Of a DNA stretch of 64,000 nucleotides, positions 9,241-19,583 are shown in pieces; positions within the stretch are counted from its first letter, which is position 1; the number at the start of each line of letters is the position of its first letter. Origin of the DNA: Isochrysis galbana (taxonomy: Eukaryota > Haptophyta > Isochrysidales > Isochrysidaceae). The translations under genes and the position numbers were made by a program. The stretch spans positions 946,418 through 1,010,417 of the forward strand of contig CM030940.1 in the NCBI GenBank assembly GCA_018136815.1, in the 5' to 3' direction. A model generated the notes under the pieces. The model ran no database searches and was not told the DNA's origin. It was given only the letters and a program-made list of their open reading frames with translations.

Positions 9241-9776
9241 TTAAGGTAAGAAATGCAGGTCACAGAACTGGGCCCCTCTGCATTCCCTTCCCCCCCCCTC
9301 CGCAGCCCCAAGCGCTGCAATCGGGCCACAAGCTAATGATACACGGCAGCACCAAAGGATGCAAGGGCTGGCGCCCAGAAGTAGCCCATGGCTTAACCCC
9401 CATGCACCGCCTCTGCGGATGCGATGCAGAGGCGGCAAAACGCAAAGAGCGCAGGGAGGGCTGGAAGACCACCCCCCGCCCCAAGTCGGCTCGCGAGGCA
9501 CTGGGCAAAGACCCACCCAAGCCGTGCGCACGCTTCAAGCAAGGCCTCTGCCTTCGCAACAAACGCGGAGTCCGCTGCAACCTCTCGCACGAAATTCCAG
9601 GTGCATGGATCGACAACAAATGCACGATCCGCTGCCACCTCCACCCCCACAAAAAGATCGCGGGGGTCTGTCTGAACGGCCCGTCGTGCCTCTTCCTCCA
9701 TCCAGAGTGCGAGTGCGATCGCGCCTGTTTACAGGATAAGTCGAGACAGAGTCGGCCGCCAGCCCAGGTGGCGTAG
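9240..9776 (+). CDS. LINE ORF1 C-terminal part with CCCH zinc fingers
   Basis: The frame ends at 9776 and holds two Cys/His clusters. The first is C-ARFKQGL-C-LRNKRGVR-C-NLS-H (C-x7-C-x8-C-x3-H). The second, about 35 residues on, includes CTIRCHLHPHKK and C-LNGPS-C-LFL-H. These resemble CCCH-type RNA-binding fingers, not the single CCHC knuckle common in LINE ORF1 proteins. The role is probably binding element RNA, inferred from its place before ORF2. The start is not visible because the element is 5' truncated; a TTAAG|GTAAGA near 9243 looks like a splice donor but probably is not used as one. Confidence 0.7.
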   Translation, partial: FKVRNAGHRTGPLCIPFPPPPQPQALQSGHKLMIHGSTKGCKGWRPEVAHGLTPMHRLCGCDAEAAKRKERREGWKTTPRPKSAREALGKDPPKPCARFKQGLCLRNKRGVRCNLSHEIPGAWIDNKCTIRCHLHPHKKIAGVCLNGPSCLFLHPECECDRACLQDKSRQSRPPAQVA

Positions 9777-12433
9777 GAGGAAGGGGGGAACGGATCACCG
9801 GGGGGGGGCGCGGGCCACCGGACCATATCTAAGCCCTTCACCCCTATCCCCCTAGTAGTGCACGGGGGGAGCCGCCTGATGGCGGGGGGGGAAGGGCCGG
9901 GGGAGTGGGGGTGTAGAAAGTATGCTACGTGTAGGTAGTGCTTCCATTCGCCGCGAGTGCGGTAAGAATATTATGAAGTTTAAAAATCCATCCAGAGTGC
10001 GCGGCGGCCCTATTAGCAAGGCTGCATGCGATAGACCGCGACGCGGCCCACCCACCGCACCCTAGGCTCACCTTTGACTCCACCCTCGGGTACCCAGGTG
10101 AAGGACCGATCCGGGTCGCGACATACAACATCAACGGCACCAAAGGCGGCAAACTAGCCGCGGTGCTATCTCAAGCGCGTAAGGCGGGAGTAGACATACT
10201 CCTCCTCCAAGAGCTGCACGCGTACGAAGACGGCTCGCATCACCGCTCACACAGAACGGCGACCCTCCTAGGCTGGCATTGGTTTGTCTCGCCGGGAGAG
10301 CTAGCGGACCCGGCAAGCGGAGTCGCGATTGCGATTCGCGACGCGTGCGCCAGGGTGATCCCTAGAGTAGACTCGGTAGTGGAAATCATAAAAGGGAGAT
10401 GCATAAAGGTGGACATAGAACTAGACGAAAAACTATATCGCATAATCTCAATATACCTAAGCGCTAGCCCGGGGCCGAGAGGCGCCCAAATAGAAAAACT
10501 TCGCCAGGAACAACTCATAACGCAGTGCGCCACTACCCCGACGCTGATGGGGGGTGACTTCAACTGTGTAGAGAATGCAACGTCCGACACGGCAGGTACG
10601 GGACCGACGCCGTATGCCAACATACATGGCGACAGGTGGAGAACCCTAATGAAAAATTCCGGATTGCAAGACGCGCATCGGACCATGAAACTAGGACCGA
10701 AAACGGGTTACACCCGCCTGGCGCACACCATCCATACGAGGATAGACCGGATATACCATAGCCGAGACACCGACAAATTCCAATGGCACAAGATGGGCCC
10801 AAGCCCGGACCTATTCACGGGGAGGGCGGCCTCCGACCACCTTCCGCTGCTAGCTGCGTTTGAGACGCCGTGTTACAACCCAAGCCGCAAATACGACCTA
10901 CCCATAGACGCCAAAATCATCCACGGCGAGGGCGCCATGAGGGTAGTCGAAATCCTCTTTCGCAGAGCACAAGGAAACGCGCTTGGAGGCGGTGACCTAG
11001 CCGAGGAGTGGGCCAACGCGAAAACGCTCGTCGCCACCTTCCTGAGAGAAGAAACACGCGCACGAAGAACGCCCACCATCCAATCGACCCTGGAAAGAAC
11101 GATTGTGACCCTCAACGTTAAGCTCATCAAGAAAGGACCGGACGCGAACCTTACTCGAGAGATCGCGGAAGCCAACCGACAACTAGCAGACGAGCGCGGC
11201 AAGACGCCCCTGAAGCACCTTCCCTGGCACGACAAGCTCCGTCAAGAAGACCTCCACTCCAAGGAATTCTTCAGAAAACTAAAACAACAAAAATGGAGCG
11301 GGAACATCAAAGAAATATATAGAACCAGGGACTGGGACAGCCCCAGACACGCTGACCACGACACGACAACGTCCGATGATGGCATTCGAAGAGAATTCAG
11401 AAAGTACTACTCCTGGCTGTACTCCCCCAAAGAGTCGAGGAGGGAACCCGAACTCGAAACCGCACTATCCGACCGGCCCCTCGCTGAGCTGGACAAGCGC
11501 CGACTGGAAGGGCGCATCACGGTGGAAGAGACCCTACAGGCCATCCGGAGCATAGGCCCCGGCAAAAGCGCGGGCCCAGACGGGATACCGGCGGAAGTAT
11601 ATAAAGCACACGAGAAGCTAGTAGCACCGATCCTGACAGACCTATACAACCAAACGTTCGAAACGGGCCTCATCCCGTACACAATGAGAGAGGGAGACAT
11701 AATACTCCTATATAAAAAGGGCGATGCGCGCGACCCCAGAAACTATAGGCCTATAACACTATTGCAAAGTGACTATAAAATCCTGGCGAAAATACTAACG
11801 AACAGACTTAGCAAAGTAATAGGTAACATTATCTCAGAAAACCAGCTAGGATTCGTGCCTAGGAGACTAATAAGCGAAGCCACCCACCTCTTGCAATTAA
11901 CGAGGGCGTACCTTGATGAAACGGGGGAGCCGGGTCTCCTCCTAGCACTCGACTGGGAAAAGGCATTCGATAGAGTCAGCTGGGAATTCTATCACTTGGC
12001 GCTCCGCCTGCTCAACTTTGGGCCGAACTTCCGACACCTAGCTGAGGCGCTCACGAGCGAAAGAGCAAGACCGATCCGCACGATCAAAATCAACGGCGGC
12101 CGGAGCTACCCCTTCACGATAGGAAGCGGGATGCCCCAGGGATGTCCACTTTCGCCGCTCACATTCCTCCTCACCACAGAGGCGCTCACCCGAGCAATAA
12201 ACGGGGACCCCGACATACAGGGAGTAGACCTCAACGGATACAACCTGAAGATAAGCCAATTCGCAGATGACACGGCACTCATCGCGAGAGACTACACGAG
12301 CCTAAAACGAGCACTAGAGTGGGTAAGAGCACACGAAAGAGCCACGGGGGGCAAAACAAACGAGGCTAAATTCCAAGGCATACGGATGGGCTCACAAATG
12401 TGCCAAAAACCGCCATGGGATATGCGCAAATAC
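9240..12433 (+). mobile_element. LINE (non-LTR retrotransposon) copy 1, truncated at both ends
   Basis: This segment carries the C-terminal part of ORF1 and nearly all of the endonuclease and reverse-transcriptase parts of ORF2. The N-terminal ORF1 sequence found at 44204 and 63910 (starting MERAAAP) is absent, so the 5' end is missing. The RT frame stops matching copy 2 after the shared PPWDMRKYN near 12433, so the 3' end is lost too. Flanking target-site duplications could not be recognised. Confidence 0.9.
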
Positions 12434-12460
12434 AACTGCGATGCACCCCCCGCGCTGTGA
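9977..12460 (+). CDS. LINE ORF2: AP-endonuclease and reverse transcriptase
   Basis: The frame is open from 9977 to 12460 (827 residues) with no obvious ATG at its left limit. The endonuclease (about 10100-10860) shows ATYNINGTKGG, the catalytic-Glu motif ILLLQELHAYE, GGDFNCV and SDHLPLL, so the apurinic-endonuclease fold looks complete. The reverse transcriptase (about 11400-12400) shows GPGKSAGPDGIPAE, ILLYKKGDARDPRNYRPI, LALDWEKAFDRVSW, GMPQGCPLSPLTF and the active site FADDTALI. The last eight codons (from CDAPPAL back) are foreign sequence past the truncation, so the C-terminal part of ORF2, where any further domain would lie, is lost. Copy 2 at 45330-46260 is closely related. Confidence 0.95.
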   Translation, partial: SLKIHPECAAALLARLHAIDRDAAHPPHPRLTFDSTLGYPGEGPIRVATYNINGTKGGKLAAVLSQARKAGVDILLLQELHAYEDGSHHRSHRTATLLGWHWFVSPGELADPASGVAIAIRDACARVIPRVDSVVEIIKGRCIKVDIELDEKLYRIISIYLSASPGPRGAQIEKLRQEQLITQCATTPTLMGGDFNCVENATSDTAGTGPTPYANIHGDRWRTLMKNSGLQDAHRTMKLGPKTGYTRLAHTIHTRIDRIYHSRDTDKFQWHKMGPSPDLFTGRAASDHLPLLAAFETPCYNPSRKYDLPIDAKIIHGEGAMRVVEILFRRAQGNALGGGDLAEEWANAKTLVATFLREETRARRTPTIQSTLERTIVTLNVKLIKKGPDANLTREIAEANRQLADERGKTPLKHLPWHDKLRQEDLHSKEFFRKLKQQKWSGNIKEIYRTRDWDSPRHADHDTTTSDDGIRREFRKYYSWLYSPKESRREPELETALSDRPLAELDKRRLEGRITVEETLQAIRSIGPGKSAGPDGIPAEVYKAHEKLVAPILTDLYNQTFETGLIPYTMREGDIILLYKKGDARDPRNYRPITLLQSDYKILAKILTNRLSKVIGNIISENQLGFVPRRLISEATHLLQLTRAYLDETGEPGLLLALDWEKAFDRVSWEFYHLALRLLNFGPNFRHLAEALTSERARPIRTIKINGGRSYPFTIGSGMPQGCPLSPLTFLLTTEALTRAINGDPDIQGVDLNGYNLKISQFADDTALIARDYTSLKRALEWVRAHERATGGKTNEAKFQGIRMGSQMCQKPPWDMRKYNCDAPPAL

Positions 12461-13066
12461 CACGGAGAGCCTTTGGTCCCATAGACATATTTTGAGTATG
12501 TGTTGTTGTTCGCTGCCTGGTTGAACGACGAGGAGCGATGGGGTCGCCTTGCTTTTTTCTGCCTGCGCTGCTGCTAGGATGACAAAGTTGCCTGAGTTGG
12601 CGAGGACGGTTTTGGCCCGCACGAGGCGCTGGAGGTGCGCAGGGGCAGGGGAAAGCTCGGTGTGGCTTCCCCACCGGGCGGCGAGCTGTAGGGCCTGCTC
12701 GCCGTAGAAGGTTCCAAACAGGAAGTGGGGAGGCGGAGCGAGTGTGGCGAGGAGGAGCGTGTGTATGAGCGGCATGGCGCGTTGTTTTGGGCGCGCGTCG
12801 TGCTTCGTAGCGGATGTGAATTTGAGCGATGCGGCGCGCGCCATCACGTTGCATACAACATAGCGGCGGGCGCTGCGATTACAAACGTAATGACCAACGC
12901 AATGACCACAGGTGAGAATGCGTGCACACTTCATGTGACCCAGCTTGGCGCACTGGGTCAAAGGTGTGTACAAGACCCTCTTGCCGGTGGGCGAGCCTGA
13001 ACCGCGCGGCGAGCCGTGCGAGGAGAATACGGGCAGCGCCGGGTGCGGCGGGTTGCGCGCACGCAC
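12434..13066 (-). other. Open minus-strand frame beside the LINE 3' junction, unknown
   Basis: On the minus strand a frame contains a protein-like stretch around HFLFGTFYGEQALQLAARWG and SGNFVILAAAQAEKSKA, and its 3' end runs into antisense LINE sequence. I recognise no family. One reading is the remnant of a host gene cut by the LINE; chance openness is equally possible. Confidence 0.25.
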
Positions 13067-13082
13067 ATGTCATGTATGTGCC

Positions 13083-13760
13083 ATGGAGACTGGGTTGGAC
13101 TCGTGGCTCGCTCAGTCGGAATGGCCGCAGAGATTCTTGAACTCCTTCGTGCGCTCCTTCGTTTCCCGCTACAACGGTCCAACGGTGAGTCGTTTGCCAT
13201 GCATGGTGTGCGGACGCGTCGAAATGTTTGACGAGCAAGTCCTTGGCATTGCAATTTCTGCATTCCAAAAGGTGTCTGGCGGAAGAGTGTTCGCAGCCAA
13301 CTCGAACGGAGAGCCAGCGAGCACGGAAAGCAAGGGCCTGCAGCCCCTAGTTGCAACAAAACAGGACAGCGCGCTACCGAACACAGCGGCATGTGCGACC
13401 AGCAAGGACCAAGGGCCAGTGATCGACGCGTTCAGCAACGTTGACCCATGGTCGTGGGAGCAACTCCTTGCAAGTCCGCGGCCTCAAAGTCAAGGCCACG
13501 TGGCGGGTCAAACGCCTTATTCCTCCGGCCCGGAAGGCGTGCATGGCCTCACATTCAGTCAGCCTAAGGCCTCACAGCTCTTGGTGCCGGAGACGCCAGT
13601 GGCCTCACAGCTCTTGGTCTTGAACGCCACCACCGACAAAATCTCGATACGACGTCACCGAGTACTTCTACGACCGCTCCGTGGTCCCATCCCATTCATT
13701 ATGTTTCTAACGATAATTTACACCAGTCTCCTCTTCCTCCTTCCCCAAGTCCGCCGTTAA
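13083..13760 (+). CDS. Hypothetical protein, possibly one exon of a larger gene
   Basis: An open frame with an internal ATG at 13083 codes for about 225 residues. The start (METGLDSWLAQSEWPQRF, then NSFVRSFVSRYNGP) looks protein-like. A consensus donor, ACG|GTGAGT, occurs at about 13184, so the true exon may end there. The C-terminus contains a hydrophobic segment (PFIMFLTIIYTSLLFLL) that could span a membrane if translated. No family was recognised, and the low-complexity middle argues for caution. Confidence 0.35.
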   Translation: METGLDSWLAQSEWPQRFLNSFVRSFVSRYNGPTVSRLPCMVCGRVEMFDEQVLGIAISAFQKVSGGRVFAANSNGEPASTESKGLQPLVATKQDSALPNTAACATSKDQGPVIDAFSNVDPWSWEQLLASPRPQSQGHVAGQTPYSSGPEGVHGLTFSQPKASQLLVPETPVASQLLVLNATTDKISIRRHRVLLRPLRGPIPFIMFLTIIYTSLLFLLPQVRR

Positions 13761-14988
13761 TCCCTTCTCCCACTGCCTCGCCTTCCCATCGCCAGAGGTC
13801 GAAAGCAGATCGGGAGAAACCCCTCCCGCTCCCCTCGCCACCGCCTCTCTACCAACTTCGACCGTTGAACCGCTATCCCTCGCCAACTACCGAACTCAAA
13901 GCCTCCCTCCCCAAAGCCACGAAAACCCAGCAGTCGCCGTCCTCCCTTAATGCCGCCAAATCCAAACAGCTACCGCCGAATCCGAACCCCGAGAAATCTC
14001 CCAAATACGAGCCCGAGCCTCCGTTGAAGCTGAGGCTATCCCCTTCCACTCACATCGCCGCGAGCCCTCCGAAAAGTCCAAGGATCGTCGAATTGCCGTC
14101 AGCATCGTCTCCTTCTGTCGCCGCGTCGATGGGCGCGCCGACCTCCGTCCGGCCCCCCACCCTCTCTTTCCAAGTACGAGTCCAAGCCTGTTTCGAATCA
14201 ACCCTGTTTCCTGCCCCACGAGTCCGAGTTCGAGCCCAAGTTCCCTACTTTACCGAGCCTGATCGCGCCGTCCGCCGTTGATTCTCGAGCTTCTCAACCG
14301 CCGAATGGGTCGCGGACGGCACTTCCTGCGAGTGGGAGCGCCGTTGCCGGCCCCCTTTGTCCCGAATCTACCTCCGAGCCACCCACGAACGATAACCCCG
14401 AATCCTGCCAATCCCGTAACCCTCCCGAGTCCAACCAAGAACCCAACTTCACTACCTCACCGAGCCCCACCACCCAGTCCGCCGTTTGTTTTGCCGAGTC
14501 CCTTCCGCCGACTAGGTCTCCGGCGACCACCCCTTCGACGGGAGTGTTCACCTTCGGCCCCCTTCCTTCCGAAATTCAGCGCGAGCCACCCGCGAACGCT
14601 GCTACCCGTTCTGTCCAAGCCCGAGCCCCGTTATCCGAGCCACCGAGTACCGAGTCCACGCACAAGCCGGCGCCGAACCCTTCGGCGGCCGCCGCCCCAC
14701 CTACCACCTAAGTCCGACCCACCGTTCCAACCCACGCTGCCCTCGGCCAGTCCCTGGGGGGTAACACATATTCATTTTTCTCTTCTGAGAGAAAGGTTGG
14801 CGGAGCACCCCCCCCCCCCCCCCCCGGGGCCACCCAGCCTGGCGCCTTCCCCTCCGCCCTCTCTCTCTCACTAAGTCTCAGACCGAGCCAGATTTCTTCT
14901 TCGCTGAAGATCGACCGGCATCTCCGAAGGGTGTTCGGTTGGCTCGAAACTCCCCGCCGCGCTCGCGCCCGCGCGCTGCACGCCGCCG
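13761..14988. repeat. Pro-coding low-complexity region with diverged tandem repeats
   Basis: No supported gene. Two diverged units with a spacing of about 207 bases can be seen: TCCGCCGTTG at 14271 and TCCGCCGTTT at 14478; CGAGCCACCCACGAACG near 14375 and CGAGCCACCCGCGAACG near 14582. A C-run lies at about 14811-14826, shortly before the BFN gene. The plus-strand frame 14278-14874 is Pro/Ser/Arg-rich and probably not coding. Confidence 0.55.
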
Positions 14989-17064
14989 ATGGCGCTAGCC
15001 AACGCTCTCGCCGCTCTGCTAGCCACGATACCCGCGCTGCCGCTACGCGTGGCCGGGCTCGGCCGATACTCTGGCTCACCCGCAGTCTTTCTCGTCCACA
15101 CCCGCTCCGAGCGCGTGCTACCCGTGCCCGTCCCGCTCGACGCAGTCGGTGGCCTACAGCAGGCGCTCAGCCCCTCTCTGCCATCGCGCGACCAGCTGGT
15201 ACCACGCAGCCGTGCGCTCGCCAGGCGCGACGGTGGGCTCCTCGACTCGCTTCCGTGGGAATGGGCCCCCTCGCCACTTGCCAAACGCAACGCAGCTGCC
15301 CGGCTGGAGGGCCGCGATTATGCACGTGAAGGCCACTCCTCGCCCTACGCGTTGCTGCTTGAGGCGGCGCGCCTCGACGCCTGCGTCGACGTTGCGGATG
15401 TGCTCATTGAGCGGACCGACGCGCTCGGTGGGCTCGTGCTCGGTGGTGCCGTCCTCGTCCGCCCCGCCGCCGGTGCGCTTGATCCGGGCGCACCTGACAG
15501 TATGTGTGAGTGCACTGCTGATGAGGCAATCGGGCTCGCGCTTGCGCTGGGGTGCGAGGTGCAGTGCGACGAGGAAGTGTGGCTCAGAGGCTGTGTTGCA
15601 CCCACCTACTCGCTCGAGGGGGAGGGCTTCTATCTTCAGGTGCCAGGGGATGTAGGCGACGCAGCTTCGCCGCCAACTGCTATGGAGCACGCGGCCACGC
15701 TGCCGTGGGAGGTGCGATCAGTGGCCGAGCTCCGTGAGATGCCGCTCGAAGACAAGGCACGCTCGGCGCTCGCGGCCGGGTTGAGGCTACCTCGGCCGCG
15801 GCTGATGACGGACGAGGTTCGCTCTACGATCCCTGCTTAAGCCCGCCGTCCCCGTCCCCGATCCGTCCGGCCACCTGAGTGCCCTCGCCCCTTGTTGCTA
15901 CTCTAGCTCACCTCATGTTGGTAGGCTATCGACGTTTTGCTCGAGCCTTTCTTGGATGAGGCCGTGCGGCGAGAGCTGCGTATCGCACATGCGCTGGAGG
16001 CGGGCGATGTGAATCTAGCGGCCAGGCTCGAGGCTGGCTCCTCGCGTCGGTCTGTGTTGCTGGCGAAGCTGCGTGATTTTGTCACCATGGAGCGCTTCGG
16101 CGCAGCAGCTCAGGTGGCGGCCGAGTTGCAGATAGAGACAGAGCGCCGTGCCGATGTGACGCAGGATGAGGGTGCCTACTCGCGATTCCTTGATCAGGTC
16201 TGCCCCCCCCCCCCCCCCCCCCCTCCCCCCCAGCTTTACACCTTGGCTCACCTGTTGGCGCTGCGCAGCGAGCGACTCGCCGACGCCTACTCTCCCTTGC
16301 ACCTCCTCCAGGACGATTGGTACACCGAGCAGCTAACACGCGAACGCCGTAGGCTTCTTGAGGAGGAGAGTGGGGTCAATAGCTCGCCTGCCTTGGACAA
16401 TCATCCCATGCGGGAGGAGGGCCAAGACGCCGGAGAAGTACCGAGGGAAGCCCTATGTGCCGATGAAGGCACCGCCGCGCCGGCCGATGATCCGCATACA
16501 GGGGGCAACGCACGAACAGACGGCATTTCAGCGGGAGAGGAAACGGAGCGTGAGCGTGAGGGCACGAAGGAGGAGGGCAGCGAGGGGACGACAAAAGAAG
16601 GCGATGCGATGAAGGTGGATGCTGGAGAGGTCTTCAAATTGGCCCCGCCTCTACGCGCACCTGCAGCTGCCGAGGCAGGCGTAGCCACCCGTCCATGGGA
16701 GCCATCAAAGGAGTGGGATGCAGAAATTGAGGCATCGGTGCTCATGCAGATGCTCGGCGCTTTTGACAACTATCCTTCAGCTGAAGTAGAGGAGCTACTA
16801 CTAGCCCTTGTGAGCGCTGCTGCTGGCAATCAGACGGACGCTGGACGTGCAATACGCGAGATTGTCATCCTTACCAGCCGACTCGAGGAGCTGCAAGAGG
16901 AGATCGTGGGCGGCACGGCTCGCAACGTCGATGCAGCCTACGACGAGCTCCGCACGCTACGCTCTCAGCTTCGCATGTGGGCGAAGAAAGGCGAGAAGTG
17001 GACTAGCGGCAGGGCGGAGGATGCAGAACCCGGTTGGCTGTCGTGGCTACGAGGTTTGCAGTGA
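14989..17064 (+). CDS. Bifunctional-nuclease (BFN) and UVR-domain protein
   Basis: Exon 1 (14989-15816) carries a BFN/DUF151-type domain. FLVHTRSERVLPVPVPLDAVGGLQ (given here only as its first part, residues about 34-57) matches the opening strands. SPYALLLEA with the following DVADVLIERTD matches the central helix and strand, and CTADEAIGLALALGCEV matches the conserved SDAI-LA segment. The intron 15817-15924 joins LMTDE to AIDVLLEPF. Exon 2 starts at 15925 with an EAVRRELRIAHALEAGDVN helix and a UVR-like helical hairpin (VLLAKLRDFVTMERFGAAAQ). Plant BBD nucleases have the same BFN-then-UVR order. An acidic low-complexity region and a helical tail ending WLSWLRGLQ follow. A 36-base tract at 16198-16233 starts GT, is almost pure C and ends CAG; it is either a tiny intron or codes for a Pro run. 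Length is about 655 residues (643 if removed). Nuclease activity is known for the family, not shown here. Confidence 0.8.
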
Positions 17065-19583
17065 GAGGAAGTCGCACTTGCCCTCGCTATTGTGTTGTGG
17101 TGCAAGCCTATAAAGCGGAATGAGTCACAGCAAGCTAAGGTTCGCAGGCTAGGGTGAGGGAGTATAGGACCACCACGATGTGTGTACGGTTCTCCGTCCA
17201 CGCGCACAGCGTAACAAAGTTTCTTGCAACATTCTCGCCGGCCTCTGAGTCTTGGCGCGGTCTTGCATGGAGCCTCTATCTGGCAAGCTGAGTCGGGAGT
17301 TTGTAGCGCCATGGCTGGGGGTAGGGTGTTTTGTTTGAGTTCCTTTGGCTGGTGGCTCGACGTGTGGCGTGTGGTGTGCGTGAGGGGTGTCTTGTGCTAG
17401 GCCTCTTTGTCCTCTGCCCACGGTGAGTCTCTCTCTTGGGCCTCCAGTCTGTTCGGTGTGAGGAGTGCTTGTTGCTCAAAGCTCGCGCGCAAGAATGGGT
17501 AGACGCTACAGTGATGTTGCACATAAGGCATATGTTTGGGATGAGGGCGAACCCACTTTTATAAGTGGGGGTCAATTGGGGCCTCGCGCCCCTCTCACTC
17601 CATCACGGACACCTTTTCCTTGGTGGGCCCGTACAACCAACCCCAGCCCCTGCCTTCTGCTTCTGGCAGGTTCAGGGCGCTCATCAACATGACCTAAACC
17701 TCTAGGGGGCGCGGGTCGCGACTCGCACTCCCACGCCCATGCTGGGCTGCCCTCGACCCTAGAGCTGACCCCCCTCCCATCCCTGGTCGCCAGGCAGACG
17801 GAGGCCTCAGGGAGGCACCCATGGCGAGTGAGGCGAGCGTGGGAGAGGCAAGGGGGGACCAGATAATGAGGCCCAAGCCTCCATTGCCCCTGAGCTGACC
17901 TTGCTGGCCCTCTGGGAGGCCCCCCAAACAAAGGTTTCCAAAGAAAGGGCCCGTGAGAGCAGGCCGTGGCGCGCCGCCTCAGGGAGAGCGATGGTGGGTG
18001 AGAGCGAAGACAGGGGGAGGGGGAGAGGGGAATTTGCAACCTCACCGATGGAGTGCGGTGAGAAACGGGCATGACTTCCTACTGCCGTGTAGTAGGCGTG
18101 TGCGTGCGGCGCGACGGCGACGGCAGGATCGCGCGCGCCTGCTCGGCCTTTGAAGGAGGGCGCGGCGCGCGGCCGCTTCGAGCTTTTTCGACAACGACAG
18201 CACTAGCTCCAGGCGGTGGCGGTGGGCATCGGGGATGCGTGGCGACCGATTTGATGCCAGTGCGCGTGCCAATGCCCGCGCCGCTCGCGCTCTCGCGCGG
18301 ACGACGAGCTTTGGATGGCCGCGCGCTGGATGGATGATGGGAGGTCTTTGGGCGAACGAGCTGCATTGGGTGGCGTGAGGCGTCCCCGGTGGGGCGCGGT
18401 GGCCTGGGGATCGGGAGCGGTCAGTCAGGGCTCGCGCTCCATAGGGCTCAACACTGGCGGCCACGCATAACAATAGCTTTACCATGCGAATGCGATGCGC
18501 GTAGAAGAAAGAAATAGGAGGCATAGCGCAGGCTCACGTGTTCACCCTCGCGCAATGTCAGTGGCCTACAAACTGGGATCGCCAGAACTGCACAGCATCG
18601 ACAAGACAATCCTTGCCACGTGGCCGGCATATGGACATTGCGATGCATCATCACCACTAGACACCGGTGCTGTTGTGCCGTAATGCATTACGCATTGATT
18701 GATCACTGAAGCTTGCCTCCTTCTCGAAGTGCTAGCTTCTTTTGTCATGAATTCACCCTCACAATGGCCAACTATGGATATGGCCAGAACAGCAGAGCAC
18801 TGATAACACAGGAATTGGCAGCTCGGGGGATGCGCCGATGAAGGCATGGCCACTTGACACCGATTGCTCTCGCGACTTGCATAGCTCGAGCCATTCGTTT
18901 TTGTCATAGGACCGTAGCATCCCCAAAAGTGCTGGTCATGAACACTAGCACTTTTGTCATAGACACTCTCGTAATTCAACAACTTGAAAGGGTAGAATGG
19001 CAGAGTACCGGCAATCATTAGCAGCAAAGCATGATGCGCCGATGAAAGTGTGACCACTAGACCCCGATGGTGACCGTGGTTTTGCTCACTGGGCCATCAG
19101 TCCTCGTGTCAATGGAGCATCTCAGGCCTCGGCCCTCCTGGTAAGCTCGTAGCCACCTCAACAATTTGCCTGCATTAAGGATGCCATACAACGTGCAGAG
19201 GAGGGGCGCATGGTAAGCTTGCATGGGAGTCGTTTGGCGCAAGGGAAGGGTTGGGACACGGAGAAATACTCTGAGTGATCGTGGACCATGCCGCTTGCAA
19301 CAGGTTACGTTGTGCCAATTCGCATCGCTGCCTTCAGTGCGGATTCATCGGACAGAACTATCATGCGTACCGTCAATCTTCTCGCGACCGTTAGACGCAA
19401 GCTCCGGTGGCAGAGTGCATAGTCCGTGAGAGGAGTCATCCTTCGCCTGGCATCCATCGAGCAGTTGTTGAAGATTGAACCAACGAGCATGATGTATCTG
19501 TAATCGGGGGCAACATGATGATAGCTCAGTATCTCATCAGAAGATAAAGGCACATTCGCAGCGCCATTCCCAAGACTTGACTT
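17065..19583. other. Intergenic region with diverged ~195-bp repeats
   Basis: No convincing gene on either strand; long minus-strand frames near 17572-18072 and 18042-18524 are Arg/Pro-rich and lack motifs. Three diverged units recur near 18640, 18833 and 19032, each with GATGC-x-C-GATGAA-like sequence followed by CCAC(T)AGACACCG or CTTGACACCG variants. The spacing is about 195-200 bases. Confidence 0.5.

Noticed and set aside
9243-9310. Intron in LINE ORF1 (GTAAGA ... CCGCAG)
   Set aside because: The motif is good, but this sits at the 5' truncation boundary of the element, so there is no intact upstream exon to support splicing.
14278-14874. 198-codon Pro-rich plus-strand frame as a cell-wall protein
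   Set aside because: No signal peptide or regular SP/PPSP repeat; the DNA is a diverged tandem repeat and runs into a C-run.
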